Notes: generated by a model not told the origin, from the letters alone. A stretch of 46,088 bases of DNA from Pseudomonadota bacterium (GCA_018971725.1 JAGXAE010000003.1:1-46088); one strand, 5' to 3'. Shown: positions 31,407 to 40,792, counted from the stretch's first letter. Translations and numbers: made by a program.

Positions 31407-33137
31407 ATGAACCCCCGCATCGCCCCTACTGTCTCACCATCCGTGCTGCCCAAGCGCGTCGCTGTTTATGCCCGTGTCTCCCCGGTAAAACAGGCCGAAG
31501 CTGATCTCTCCATTCCAGACCAGATTGCCCAGGCCAAATCCTGGTGTACGCGCCAAAGGCACGAGTTGGTGCAGGAATATATAGAGCCCGGCGCCTCGGG
31601 CACGGATGAGAGCCGTCCCGTCTTCCAGCAGATGTTGACCGATGCCCGCTCACAGCCCCGGTCATTCGACATCCTTGTCGTCCGTAGTTTCAGCCGCTTT
31701 GCCCGCGATAATTTTGCCTACGCCATGGCCAAGCGGACTTTGAACAAAGCAGGCATCACCGTTCAATCCATCACCCAACCTCTGGCCGACGATGCCACCG
31801 GGCAGATGGTTGAAAGCATTCTAGTTGCCTTCGACGCATACACTTCCAAGGAGATCGGCAAGCACACAGCCCGGTCCATGAAGGAGAATGCTCGTCAGGG
31901 CTTTTGGAACGGCAGCCGGCCGCCTTTCGGCTATGACGTAATCGGTGCCGAGCGACGCGGCCAGAAGGTGAAAAAGCGACTGGAGGTCAACACCGCCGAA
32001 GCGGCCGTCGTGCGCCGTATTTTTGGTCTTTACCTGGGCACAGAGGGCGTGCAGCTGGGCGTGAAATCAATCGTCACGAAGCTGAATGCCGCCGGTGAGA
32101 GCTTTCGCGGCAAGCCTTTCATGATCTCCAGCATCCACCGCATCCTGACCAATGAGACCTATACCGGCCAGCATTGGTTCAATGTGCAGGACAGCCGGAC
32201 CGGCGCCATCCGGCCACGCGAGGAATGGATCGGCATTGAAGTCCCTGCCATCATTCCCCGCGACACCTGGGAGAACGTGCAGGAGCAACTGGCCGAAAGA
32301 GCACCACGTAAAGCCCCGGGGCGGCTGGTCAGTTCTCCAACGCTGCTGACCGGCATTGCCGTCTGTGCCCATTGTGGTGCTGGCATGACGCTGCGGACCG
32401 GCAAAGGCTATCGCTATTACACCTGTGCCGGACGCGCACAGAAGGGACCAACGCGCTGCGGTGGCTGTGCGGTCTCCATGCCAAAAGTCGATCAAAGGGT
32501 GATCGATACTCTCTCCACCCAGATTTTTGCGCCGGAGCGACTGACCGATCTCGTCTCAGGCTATCTGGATAAGGCCAAAGCAGAGGCACAACAGCAACGC
32601 AGCCAACTGGGCCAGATCAAGGCCGACCTCACCGAGACGGACGGAGCGATCAAACGCTTGCTTGGCATGGTCGAGGCCGGATTGATGGAGGTTGATGATC
32701 CAGCCCTGCGTGAGCGCATGTCGGTGCTGAAAGCCAAGCGCAAATCATTGACCGCTCAGCTTGAACAAGCTTCCGACCTGCAACCCGCCAACCGCCCGCA
32801 TCTGACCGAAGCCAAACTTCGCAGACTCAGCGAAACCATCCGCGCCGCGTTGCACACGGCACCGCCGGAAATGCGCAAGGCCTACATCAAATTATTCGTG
32901 GATAAGGCGGTCATCAGTAAGGAGACAATTGAGCTCACCGGCCCGAAATCCTTGCTCGCCAGGGCAGCTCTTGCCGACCTGCCAAACACGCCAGCCGAAG
33001 TTATTATTTATGTTCGGGAATGGCGTCCCCAAGGGGATTCGAACCCCTGTTACCGCCGTGAGAGGGCGGTGTCCTGGGCCTCTAGACGATGGGGACGAGG
33101 CACGGTGGGCTCCCTTAAGCCACGGCCGCGCTTATGA
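31407..33137 (+). CDS. Large serine recombinase (integrase)
   Basis: This enzyme catalyses site-specific integration and excision of a mobile element. The 576-residue protein has an N-terminal resolvase domain with nucleophile S25 in VYARVS and VVRSFSRFARD, a recombinase domain from about 165 to 290 (GFWNGSRPPFGYDV), a zinc ribbon using C320, C323, C340 and C351/C354, and a coiled coil from about 390 to 470. The last 38 residues are encoded across and beyond tRNA-Glu on the opposite strand, reading EWRPQGDSNPCYRR. The reading frame is intact. It is the best candidate for the mover of the local element. Confidence 0.93.
   Translation: MNPRIAPTVSPSVLPKRVAVYARVSPVKQAEADLSIPDQIAQAKSWCTRQRHELVQEYIEPGASGTDESRPVFQQMLTDARSQPRSFDILVVRSFSRFARDNFAYAMAKRTLNKAGITVQSITQPLADDATGQMVESILVAFDAYTSKEIGKHTARSMKENARQGFWNGSRPPFGYDVIGAERRGQKVKKRLEVNTAEAAVVRRIFGLYLGTEGVQLGVKSIVTKLNAAGESFRGKPFMISSIHRILTNETYTGQHWFNVQDSRTGAIRPREEWIGIEVPAIIPRDTWENVQEQLAERAPRKAPGRLVSSPTLLTGIAVCAHCGAGMTLRTGKGYRYYTCAGRAQKGPTRCGGCAVSMPKVDQRVIDTLSTQIFAPERLTDLVSGYLDKAKAEAQQQRSQLGQIKADLTETDGAIKRLLGMVEAGLMEVDDPALRERMSVLKAKRKSLTAQLEQASDLQPANRPHLTEAKLRRLSETIRAALHTAPPEMRKAYIKLFVDKAVISKETIELTGPKSLLARAALADLPNTPAEVIIYVREWRPQGDSNPCYRRERAVSWASRRWGRGTVGSLKPRPRL
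33021..33096 (-). tRNA. tRNA-Glu (CTC)
   Basis: On the minus strand the sequence folds as a full cloverleaf. The acceptor strands GTCCCCA and TGGGGAC pair, the anticodon stem CCGCC/GGCGG encloses the loop CTCTCAC with anticodon CTC, and the T arm has GGTTCGAATCC. CCA is encoded at 33023-33021, and G is the discriminator base. The gene lies wholly inside the 3' end of the serine recombinase frame, antisense to it. Its 3' end faces the recombinase, the usual side for an integrated element. Confidence 0.95.
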
Positions 33138-33197
33138 CAAGCGGGCAGAGTTGCTTTTTTATGAACGCCGGGGCCAGCAAATATCGCGTAACCGGGC

Positions 33198-33545
33198 TTA
33201 ATCAGATGGGCTGGCCAGCACGGCGCGCGCCTGGCCCGTCACCGGGTTCAGCAGCAATAGCCGGTCGCCCTTTGGCCCGCTCACCCACACCGCCACATCC
33301 GCCCCGGCGGAGGCAATGCCTGAAATGCGCTCGCCCGGCGCCAGTTGCGCCGCGGCCCCCGCCGGTATTTCCCCCGGCACGGCCGACCCACCAACCGCGG
33401 CTTGCGGCGTCGACGGCGCGGCGAAACTAGCATAGAGACGGTGGATGATCGTGCCGACAACCACAGTAGTGCCAATGATAATCAGCACGCCCATGATACC
33501 AACCGCCGCCTTCAACCCCCTTAAATTCTGTGGCTGATCCTGCAT
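33198..33545 (-). CDS. Small membrane-anchored protein (DUF6476-like)
   Basis: The 115-residue protein has one N-terminal membrane helix (AVGIMGVLIIIGTTVVVGTI) followed by an alanine/proline-rich linker and a short beta-rich domain ending GDRLLLLNPVTGQARAVL. This fits DUF6476, a family seen beside rluD in Rhodospirillales. It is divergent from rluD, and the two starts overlap by 16 bases, so their promoters lie in each other's coding regions. Function unknown. Confidence 0.7.
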   Translation of the reverse strand: MQDQPQNLRGLKAAVGIMGVLIIIGTTVVVGTIIHRLYASFAAPSTPQAAVGGSAVPGEIPAGAAAQLAPGERISGIASAGADVAVWVSGPKGDRLLLLNPVTGQARAVLASPSD

Positions 33546-34504
33546 TGCTCTCCATCCTGGCCGCGCCGGACGCTTCCGGCCAGCGGCTCGACTCCTACCT
33601 TGCCGCGCGCATGGGCACCATCTCGCGCTCGCGCGTCAAGGCCCTGATCCTGGAAGGCGCCTGCCAAAAGAATGGCATTGTCACCACCGATGCATCAGAA
33701 CCCGTGCAGCCCGGCGCCACATACAGCCTTACCCTGCCCGCCGCCACGCCGGCTCTGCCGGCCGCGCAGGCAATGGCGCTGGATGTTCTATACGAGGACA
33801 GTGCCTTGTTGGTGCTGAACAAGCCAGCCGGCCTGGTGGTGCACCCCGCGCCCGGCAACCCGGACGGCACGCTGGTCAATGCCCTCATCGCCCATTGCGG
33901 AGACAGCCTCACCGGCATCGGCGGTGAACGCCGGCCAGGCATTGTCCACCGGCTGGACAAGGACACCTCTGGCATAATGGTTGTGGCCAAAACGGAGCTG
34001 GCGCTCACCCGCCTTTCCGCGGCCTTCGCCTCCCGGGACCTGGATCGGGAGTACAAGGCGTTGTGCTGGGGCGTGCCGAATCCGGCCTCGGGCAGAATCG
34101 AGGGCGACATCGGCCGCGACCCGCGCGAGCGCAAACGCATGGCGGTTGTGGCCCGCAATGGTAAGCACGCCGTAACCAACTACCGAATTCTCCGTAATGT
34201 TGGGCTGGCCGCCTCGCTCATCGCCTGCCGGTTGGAAACCGGGCGTACCCACCAGATCCGGGTTCACATGGCCCATATCGGCCACCCGCTTATCGGCGAT
34301 CCGGTCTATCTCAAGCGCCGCCCGGCTGCCGCCAAGCTGTTGCCAGACCAAGCCCGCCTCCTCGCGCTGGACTTCCCCCGCCAAGCATTACATGCTGAAA
34401 TACTTGGATTTTCTCACCCCATATCAGACGAACCTCTGCGCTTCAGCGCTCCACCGCCAGAAGATTTTCAACTTCTCGCCGACGCATTGCTCGCATGCGC
34501 ATAA
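33530..34504 (+). CDS. rluD: 23S rRNA pseudouridine synthase RluD
   Basis: RluD makes pseudouridines in helix 69 of 23S rRNA. The 324-residue protein has an N-terminal S4 domain (QRLDSYLAARMGTISRSRVK), the catalytic motif VHRLDKDTSGIMVVAKTE with its essential aspartate, and the RTHQIRVHMAHIGHPLIGDP motif. The start is GTG 33530. It precedes rpoH, an order common in alphaproteobacteria. Confidence 0.94.
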   Translation: MADPALLSILAAPDASGQRLDSYLAARMGTISRSRVKALILEGACQKNGIVTTDASEPVQPGATYSLTLPAATPALPAAQAMALDVLYEDSALLVLNKPAGLVVHPAPGNPDGTLVNALIAHCGDSLTGIGGERRPGIVHRLDKDTSGIMVVAKTELALTRLSAAFASRDLDREYKALCWGVPNPASGRIEGDIGRDPRERKRMAVVARNGKHAVTNYRILRNVGLAASLIACRLETGRTHQIRVHMAHIGHPLIGDPVYLKRRPAAAKLLPDQARLLALDFPRQALHAEILGFSHPISDEPLRFSAPPPEDFQLLADALLACA

Positions 34505-34529
34505 AACAGGACTAATTCGGTCGTTTTTC

Positions 34530-34557
34530 TTGACGTGAAAGGACGAACGTACATAAA
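34530..34557 (+). promoter_or_regulatory. Candidate rpoH promoter
   Basis: TTGACG (34530-34535) and CATAAA (34552-34557) are spaced by 16 bases in the 236-base gap before rpoH. Transcription from here would give a leader of about 175 bases, long enough for temperature-sensitive RNA structure, although I did not identify one. The AGGAGAG ribosome site is at 34730-34736. Confidence 0.4.
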
Positions 34558-34740
34558 CTCCCTTCAACCGCCGCTCATCACTAGCCAACATCACAAGATC
34601 CTTACTCGCTTTTAAGAAGCGTATCTGGAACTCGGTGTTAATGTTGTGCCTGTTCTTAAGGTTAGCGGTTCTGTCCCTTTATGCGGCGCTGGATTCGCCG
34701 GGCCGCAGCGGATGGGACAAAAAAGTAAAGGAGAGGTTTC

Positions 34741-35649
34741 ATGGCCACACCCGTGACCAATTTGGCTCCCGACACGAGTTTAACGCGGTACATGCAGGAA
34801 ATCCGCAAGTACCCCATGCTGACGCATACCGAGGAAGAACGGCTTGCCCGGGCCTGGCGCGATAAGGGCGACCAGAACGCCGCGCACAAGCTGGTCAACT
34901 CCCATCTCCGCCTCGTCGCCAAGATCGCGATGGGCTATCGCGGCTACGGCCTGCCTGTCTCGGAACTGATCTCCGAGGGCAATGTAGGTATGATGCAGGC
35001 TGTCCGCCGGTTCGACCCGGATCGCGGCTTCCGCCTTTCCACATACGCGATGTGGTGGATCCGCGCCGCCATCCAAGAATACATTCTGCATAGCTGGTCC
35101 CTTGTTAAAATGGGCACCACCGCCGCGCAGAAGAAGCTGTTCTTCAACCTGCGCCGCCTGAAGGGGCAGATGCAGGCGATTGACGATGGCGATTTGCAGC
35201 CCGAGCAGGTGACCAAGATCGCCACCCTGCTGGATGTGCCCGAACAGGACGTGGTGAGCATGAACCGCCGCCTCTCATCGCCGGACAACTCGCTCAACGC
35301 CCCCATCAAGATGGACGGCGAGGGCGAGTGGCAAGACTGGCTGGTGGACGATTCAGACAGCCAGGAAACCGAGATGGCGGAACGCGAGGAGCTGACCGGC
35401 CGCAAGGCTTTGCTGGCCAACGCGTTGAAAACTCTTTCCGAGCGCGAGCGCCATATTCTGGTGGAGCGCCGGTTGAAGGACAACCCGACCACGCTGGAAG
35501 ACCTTTCGCAGCATTACGACATCTCGCGCGAACGTGTGCGCCAGATTGAGGTGCGCGCCTTCGAGAAGCTCCAAAAATCCATGAAGGCCCAGGTAGCCGA
35601 GCAGCGCCAGGCGGCCAGCGCCAACGCCGCCGCCCTGCAACTCCACTAA
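34741..35649 (+). CDS. rpoH: Heat-shock sigma factor RpoH (sigma-32)
   Basis: RpoH directs RNA polymerase to heat-shock and, in photosynthetic relatives, oxidative-stress promoters. The 302-residue protein shows region 2 (LRLVAKIAMGYRGYGLPVSE and RLSTYAMWWIRAAIQEYIL), the RpoH box QKKLFFNLR at residues 130-138, and region 4 ending DISRERVRQIEVRAFEKLQ. ATG 34741 follows AAAGGAGAGGTTTC. In Rhodobacter an RpoH paralogue acts downstream of RpoE; whether that applies here is unknown. Confidence 0.96.
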   Translation: MATPVTNLAPDTSLTRYMQEIRKYPMLTHTEEERLARAWRDKGDQNAAHKLVNSHLRLVAKIAMGYRGYGLPVSELISEGNVGMMQAVRRFDPDRGFRLSTYAMWWIRAAIQEYILHSWSLVKMGTTAAQKKLFFNLRRLKGQMQAIDDGDLQPEQVTKIATLLDVPEQDVVSMNRRLSSPDNSLNAPIKMDGEGEWQDWLVDDSDSQETEMAEREELTGRKALLANALKTLSERERHILVERRLKDNPTTLEDLSQHYDISRERVRQIEVRAFEKLQKSMKAQVAEQRQAASANAAALQLH

Positions 35650-35666
35650 GCTATTCGCCGTGCCAA

Positions 35667-35697
35667 AAAAAACCGGGGCCAAAAGCCCCGGTTTTTT
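35667..35697. terminator. Bidirectional terminator between rpoH and dksA
   Basis: AAAAAACCGGGGC (35667-35679) and GCCCCGGTTTTTT (35685-35697) form a 13-bp stem with a 5-base loop CAAAA. The run of T on the plus strand and the run of A before the stem give a usable tract in both directions. It sits between the converging rpoH and dksA genes. Confidence 0.92.
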
Positions 35698-35702
35698 AAT
35701 AC

Positions 35703-36119
35703 TCAATCGTCCCGATGAACCTTTTCCATCCGCTCATGGCGCTCCTGCGCCTCGATGGAAAGAGTCGCGATCGGCCTGGCTTCCAACCGCCGCAGCCCGA
35801 TTGGCTCCCCGGTTTCCTCGCAATAGCCATAGGTGCCGGTCTCCACGCGCTCCAACGCCTGATCGATCTTGCCAATCAGCTTGCGCGCCCTGTCCCGGGT
35901 GCGCAGCTCCAGCGCCCGGTCGGTCTCCACGCTTGCGCGGTCGGTAATATCGGCTTCCAGGATTCCGCCTTCGCCCAGGGATGCCAGGGTGCCATTAGCC
36001 TCTTTCACCAGATCCCCCCGCCAGCGCAGAAGCTTCTGGCGGAAATACTCGGTCTGCATCGGATTCATAAACTCTTCGTCTTCCGATGGCCGGTAATCCG
36101 GTGGCAACGAAATCAGCAT
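35703..36119 (-). CDS. dksA: RNA polymerase-binding transcription factor DksA
   Basis: DksA binds RNA polymerase with ppGpp to adjust rRNA and stress gene transcription. The 138-residue protein starts at ATG 36119 with GAAGGA nine bases upstream. It has a coiled coil with DITDRASVETDRALELRTRD, where the conserved acidic tip residues lie, and a C-terminal YGYCEETGEPIGLRRLEARP. Only one of the four zinc cysteines remains, as is common in alphaproteobacteria, so it may work without zinc. Terminator shared with rpoH. Confidence 0.93.
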   Translation of the reverse strand: MLISLPPDYRPSEDEEFMNPMQTEYFRQKLLRWRGDLVKEANGTLASLGEGGILEADITDRASVETDRALELRTRDRARKLIGKIDQALERVETGTYGYCEETGEPIGLRRLEARPIATLSIEAQERHERMEKVHRDD

Positions 36120-36395
36120 GCCGTCAGATCCTTCATCCGTCGAGCGAGTCACCTTGCCCGCCCCGTGTCGTCGAGCGGGCTTATAGCGATGCGCCGTTGA
36201 CAAGCCAAGCCGCACAGCAGGCCGCACGACGCAGCGCAGCATATTTTTCCCGACTTTCGCACGGATGGGACGGATGAAAGACGGATGACGGCCGCCAATT
36301 TGTACGTTATGGAGCCAAAACCGTTACCGAACAGTGGCACCTTGCCCGGCCTTTGGCGGAATCGGGCCATAGATGCGCCTTAATGCTGCTGCTGA

Positions 36396-37181
36396 ATGTT
36401 ACCCATGAACATCGAACCCCGCTTCCTTTCCGAACTCGACCCCGCACCCGGCACGCCGCTCATCTCGGTGGTGGTGCCGGTACATAACGAGGCCCCGAAC
36501 CTGAAGCCGCTGATCAGTGCTATCAGCGCGGCACTGGAGGGCATCGCGCATGAGATCGTCTATGTGGACGATGGCAGTTCGGACGCCACGCCGCAGATCC
36601 TCGCGGAAGCCGCGGAAACCCTGCCCACCCTGGTGCGCGTACGCCACAAGCAGAGCTGCGGGCAGAGCGGCGCGGTCGTGACCGGGGTTAAAACCGCGCA
36701 CGGCATCTATGTCGCCACGCTGGATGGCGATGGCCAGAACGACCCCGCGGATATTCCCGCCATGCTGGAGGCGATGCGCACGGCCGAGGCAAAAGGCCCA
36801 CGCCCCGTTCTCATCGCTGGCCACCGTGTTAACCGGCAGGATAGCAACGCCAAACGCTTCGGCTCGCGCCTAGCTAACCGCGTGCGCGCCTGGGCGCTGA
36901 AGGACGCGACGCCCGATACCGGCTGCGGCGCCAAGCTGTTTCGCCGCCAGGCTTTTCTGGAGCTGCCGCATTTCGACCATATCCACCGCTTCCTGCCGGC
37001 CTTGTTCATCCGCGCTGGCGGCCAGGTGGTCTCGGTGCCGGTGCGCCACCACGCCCGCGCCCATGGCGCCTCGCATTACAATAACTGGCAACGGCTGAAG
37101 GTGGGCATTGTGGACCTCGCGGGCGTCGCCTGGCTGCAACGCCGCTGGAAGGTGCCGCAGATCGAGGGCCGCGATGAGTAA
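36396..37181 (+). CDS. Family 2 glycosyltransferase (dolichol-phosphate mannose synthase-like)
   Basis: The 261-residue enzyme transfers a sugar, probably to a polyprenyl phosphate. It has the GT-A core LISVVVPVHNEAPNLKPLIS, VDDGSSDAT, DGDGQND (metal-binding) and later DTGCGAKLFRRQAF. It lacks membrane helices at the C-terminus. ATG 36396 or 36405 could be the start. It overlaps the VTT membrane protein gene by eight bases, which suggests joint work on a lipid-linked sugar. Confidence 0.9.
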   Translation: MLPMNIEPRFLSELDPAPGTPLISVVVPVHNEAPNLKPLISAISAALEGIAHEIVYVDDGSSDATPQILAEAAETLPTLVRVRHKQSCGQSGAVVTGVKTAHGIYVATLDGDGQNDPADIPAMLEAMRTAEAKGPRPVLIAGHRVNRQDSNAKRFGSRLANRVRAWALKDATPDTGCGAKLFRRQAFLELPHFDHIHRFLPALFIRAGGQVVSVPVRHHARAHGASHYNNWQRLKVGIVDLAGVAWLQRRWKVPQIEGRDE

Positions 37182-37851
37182 CGACGCCCCCACCGCCATC
37201 GCCGCCCCGCGCGGCGCCGCCAAGGCGCTAAAGCCGGCCTTGATGGCGGGTGGGCTGATTGCCGTGGCCGCCGCCCTGCCGCTGATGGGGCATGGCGCAG
37301 CTCAGGCAACACTCACCAACGCCCTGGCCCAAGGTGACCTGCGGGGGCAAACGGTGTTTTTGCTGCTCTCCACTTTTCTTATCGCCATCGGTCTGCCCCG
37401 GCAGATTCCGGCCTTCGCCGCCGGCTATGCCTTTGGCCCCTGGTATGGCACCGCCATCGCCCTAGTGGCGCAAATTCTCGCCTGTAGCCTGGACTTCATC
37501 TGGGCCCGCGCCATCGCGCAGGATTTCTGCCGCCGTAAATTCGGCGCCAAACTTGCCTGGGTGGACCGCACCCTCGCGCGCCACCCCTTCACCGCCACGC
37601 TGATGCTGCGCCTCATGCCCATCGGCAATAACCTGCTGCTTAATCTCGCGGCTGGCCTCACCTCGGTGCGCATGCTGCCGTTTCTGGCGGCGTCGGCCAT
37701 CGGGTTCATCCCGCAAACCATCGTCTTCGCCCTGCTCGGCAAGGGCAGCGCGCCAAACCACGCGCATCTGCTGATGCTGGGCGGCGCCACATTCCTTTTA
37801 TCCGCCCTGCTCGGGCTGGTGTTGCTGCGCCGGAACCGCGCCGCCATATAA
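37174..37851 (+). CDS. VTT-domain (SNARE-associated/DedA-like) membrane protein
   Basis: The 225-residue protein has five or six hydrophobic helices and the VTT-domain segment GLPRQIPAFAAGYAFGPWYG, followed by FTATLMLRLMPIGNNLLLNL, typical of TVP38/DedA relatives that move lipids across membranes. ATG 37174 overlaps the glycosyltransferase stop. A role as flippase for the lipid-linked sugar made upstream is plausible but unproven. Confidence 0.88.
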   Translation: MSNDAPTAIAAPRGAAKALKPALMAGGLIAVAAALPLMGHGAAQATLTNALAQGDLRGQTVFLLLSTFLIAIGLPRQIPAFAAGYAFGPWYGTAIALVAQILACSLDFIWARAIAQDFCRRKFGAKLAWVDRTLARHPFTATLMLRLMPIGNNLLLNLAAGLTSVRMLPFLAASAIGFIPQTIVFALLGKGSAPNHAHLLMLGGATFLLSALLGLVLLRRNRAAI

Positions 37852-37886
37852 GCGCCATGCACGGCGCCACGCGGAACGTGTAGACG

Positions 37887-39170
37887 CTATTCCGCGGCCA
37901 GCTTCTGCTTTGCCGCCGCTTCCTCATAAGCGGCCAGATAGCCCTGCACCATCGCCTCGCGCGGGGTGGGCGGCGTAATTCCATCCGCCAGTTTGTCCCA
38001 TAGTTTCGTTTCGGTGGCGGCGCGGCGCATCGTTCCGGCCAGGGCGCGGGCATCGCCCAGCTCGAACAGCAAGCCGTCCTTGCCATCGGTGATCCGCTCC
38101 GCCGGGCCACCTTTGTTGGAGGCGATCACCGGCCGGCCGAAATGCCATGCCTCAGAGATGACCAGGCAGAATATCTCCCACCAGGTTGAAGGCACCACCA
38201 CCCAATCGACCCGCGCCATGCGCGCGCCGATCTGCCCATGGTGATAACCGCCATTGAAGATTACCCGCCGCTCGGCCACCGGGCGCGCCTCCTCCTCGGC
38301 CAGAAACGCCTCGATCTCCCGGCGCCGCTCGGGACTGGCGAAATTGATGTTCTCGCCGTTAATCTCGACCGTGAAATCCTCGAACCCTTCGGCGCGCAGC
38401 ATGTTCACTGCCTCCAGCAGAACCGGCAGACCCTTCACGTCCACCATCTGCCCGAAAAAGCCGAAGCGGTTGCGCCGGCCCGTGCCAGAACTTCGCGCCG
38501 GCAGCGGGGGCATATTCAAACCATTTGGCACATGCAGGAATTTTTCCGCCGCCAGCCCCCAACGCGCATAAACATCGATCATGAAGCGGCTGGGCACGGT
38601 GAATATGTCCACCGCGCCCAGATGCGCCTTCATCCACCGCTCGCGCAGAAAAAACATCTCCGGCGAAAGTGCGGGCAGGCATTGGTGGCAACGCACCTGG
38701 CTGGCCTGTTCGCATAGCGAGCCATCAGTCTTGCGCAGCATATGGCCATCCGCGGCGCAAATCGTCAGAAATTCATGCGCGGTGAACACAATGCGTGCCC
38801 TCGGCAAAACCTTGCGCGTCAGCGTCAGGTAATCGATGCCATAGGCCAGGAAATGCTGGAAATGCACCACGTCCGGGTCAATGCGCCGCAGGAATTCAGC
38901 AAACGCCTCGGCATGGCCGGGCAACGGCAATTTCTGCCAGACGCAATCATAATCCTGCGACAGAAACAGAAACTCGTTCTCGCGCTGGTCAAACCCCGTG
39001 ATGCACGCGCCGTTCTTGAACATGGCGGGTGAGTTGCTGTCAGCCGAGCAGAGCAGCACGGGCTCGATCCCCGGCACCTCGCGCAGCCCATGGAACAGCT
39101 CATACGCCACAAGCTGCGAGCCGCCGCGCACCAGTTCTGGATGATACATGGCGATAAGCAAAACCTTCAT
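37887..39170 (-). CDS. GT4-family glycosyltransferase
   Basis: The 427-residue protein is a GT-B glycosyltransferase with N-terminal MKVLLIAMYHPELVRGGSQ and C-terminal donor motif STWWEIFCLVISEAWHFGRP, in which the conserved glutamates of GT4 retaining enzymes are visible. FHHGQIG-like and FFGQMVDVKGLPVLLEA segments support the fold. It overlaps the larger glycosyltransferase upstream by four bases (ATGA). The pair probably builds an extracellular polysaccharide or glycoprotein sugar. Confidence 0.9.
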   Translation of the reverse strand: MKVLLIAMYHPELVRGGSQLVAYELFHGLREVPGIEPVLLCSADSNSPAMFKNGACITGFDQRENEFLFLSQDYDCVWQKLPLPGHAEAFAEFLRRIDPDVVHFQHFLAYGIDYLTLTRKVLPRARIVFTAHEFLTICAADGHMLRKTDGSLCEQASQVRCHQCLPALSPEMFFLRERWMKAHLGAVDIFTVPSRFMIDVYARWGLAAEKFLHVPNGLNMPPLPARSSGTGRRNRFGFFGQMVDVKGLPVLLEAVNMLRAEGFEDFTVEINGENINFASPERRREIEAFLAEEEARPVAERRVIFNGGYHHGQIGARMARVDWVVVPSTWWEIFCLVISEAWHFGRPVIASNKGGPAERITDGKDGLLFELGDARALAGTMRRAATETKLWDKLADGITPPTPREAMVQGYLAAYEEAAAKQKLAAE

Positions 39171-40792
39171 GGCGCGGCCTCCGCCAATGCCGGATGGGCG
39201 GGATTCGGGCCCAGCAACGCGGCGCTCACCGGCTCCAGCCAGTTTTGCGTGAACAGCCAGCGATTCACCGCCGCCGCACCCTCATGCACTTTGTGGCGGA
39301 CACTGCCGGCGCCTTCCAGATGATACAAAGGCAGGCTGAGAAGCCAGGCGGGCCGTCCGGCCTCCAGGCTGCGCAGGCACAAATCCGCATCCTCGTACTG
39401 ACCGAAGATATAATCTTGCGAAAATCCCTCCAGCTCCTCAAACCAGGCGCGGTTCATGGAGATGAATGCGCCGCTCACCGCCGGCACGGCACGAGGGCGC
39501 AAAAGTGCCACGTCTTTGGGTGGCGCGCCCTTGCCGTAATGCTCCAGGCACAACAGGCACGCATCTTCCTTCTTCCCCAGCGTGAAGCCCGGCATCGTCT
39601 CGGTCTCGAAATACATGCCCGCATGCATCAGCGAACCGTCATCGTAATAAAGCGCCGCGCCAAAAATATCCGTTTGCGCGGCGGGCAAGTCCTCGCTCAG
39701 CGCCAGATGGCGGCTGGCAAAAGCAGCATCTTTTGGAAACACGTCCGGGTTCATGAAGATCAGCCGCTTCGCCCGCGCATGCGCCGCCCCCAGATTATTC
39801 GCTGCCGCGAGGCCGGCATTCGCCCCCAACAAAATCAGCGTAATGTCGAGCCCATAGACAAGCCGCGCGATCGCGGCCTCCTTCAACAAAGCCTCCGCCA
39901 GATTCTGGCTGTTACAGACATAGATGAATTCGTAATCCTCTGCCCCCGCCTGACCCGCAAACAGCGCCTGCTGCAAGGTCAGGAAGTCCGGCTTGCCATA
40001 AAGACATGTGATTACCGAGGCTTTCGGCGCTCGCCCGTCTTGGTGGAAACGCTCCACGTAGGGCGCGCTGACCACTTTGCGCGTCAGCATCTGGCTGAAA
40101 TCGACAAGCTGCGTGCCAATTGTCTGACTGATCGACGAAGCCGCGTTGAAACTGGCCGGGCCCGGGTAATGCGCCGCCGCCAAATGGTGAAGCACCGTGC
40201 CGCGCAACTCCAGATCGTCCAGAAATTCGATATTGACGATGGTGATGAGTTCGACGCCGGACTTAAGCCGAATCACCGCATTGCATTTGCCCGCGGGCAG
40301 ACGCTGCCCGGCATAGACGAAACCCCAGAAACCGAGCGCGCAGGGCAAATGTAAACCGACCACCGTCTCTGCATCCGGCCGGCGCACCCGCGCCAGACCC
40401 GAGGCTGAAAACGCGATTGACCAGCCCGCCACGTAAAGCTCCACCGTATCCAGCCGGTCGAGTGAATCGTTGATCCAGCCGGCAACAAACAGCCCGCCCG
40501 CGCTGGAGAGCTTAATTGTGTCCACCGCGCCGGCGGGGGCATGCGGCGCTTCGGCGGCACCTCCCGGACGGGCGGTGACGATGACTCTGTCGCGCGGCAA
40601 GTCCCGCAGGGCCACGGCCAGCCTTCCCTCCGCACGGCCGTAATGCTCGTAATGCTCGCGGGCGGAGCGGAATTTGCCTTCCGCCACCGCCACCAGCACG
40701 TCCGGGTTGAGGCGCAGATAAGTCTCCTCGTCGAATTCCGGCAGCGGTGCGGGCGGCGTTTTCTTGGCCTTGCCCGTCGTCGCGTCGCTCAT
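39167..40792 (-). CDS. Large family 2 glycosyltransferase
   Basis: The 541-residue protein has an N-terminal motif YLRLNPDVLVAVAEGKFRSA followed by EHYEHYGRAEGR (about residues 25-58), a repeat often found in surface-polysaccharide glycosyltransferases. A central domain of unclear fold follows, then a GT2 catalytic half from about 240 with VITCLYGKPDFLTLQQALF, a LIFMNPDVFPKD metal site and a late GQYEDADLCLRS block. Coupled to the GT4 gene. Confidence 0.87.
   Translation of the reverse strand: MSDATTGKAKKTPPAPLPEFDEETYLRLNPDVLVAVAEGKFRSAREHYEHYGRAEGRLAVALRDLPRDRVIVTARPGGAAEAPHAPAGAVDTIKLSSAGGLFVAGWINDSLDRLDTVELYVAGWSIAFSASGLARVRRPDAETVVGLHLPCALGFWGFVYAGQRLPAGKCNAVIRLKSGVELITIVNIEFLDDLELRGTVLHHLAAAHYPGPASFNAASSISQTIGTQLVDFSQMLTRKVVSAPYVERFHQDGRAPKASVITCLYGKPDFLTLQQALFAGQAGAEDYEFIYVCNSQNLAEALLKEAAIARLVYGLDITLILLGANAGLAAANNLGAAHARAKRLIFMNPDVFPKDAAFASRHLALSEDLPAAQTDIFGAALYYDDGSLMHAGMYFETETMPGFTLGKKEDACLLCLEHYGKGAPPKDVALLRPRAVPAVSGAFISMNRAWFEELEGFSQDYIFGQYEDADLCLRSLEAGRPAWLLSLPLYHLEGAGSVRHKVHEGAAAVNRWLFTQNWLEPVSAALLGPNPAHPALAEAAP

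Noticed and set aside
1-33020. A second copy of the tRNA-Glu 3' end marking the left end of the integrated element.
   Set aside because: I looked for the CCCCAAGGGGATTCGAACCCC string to the left and did not find it; the far end may be deleted or outside the window.
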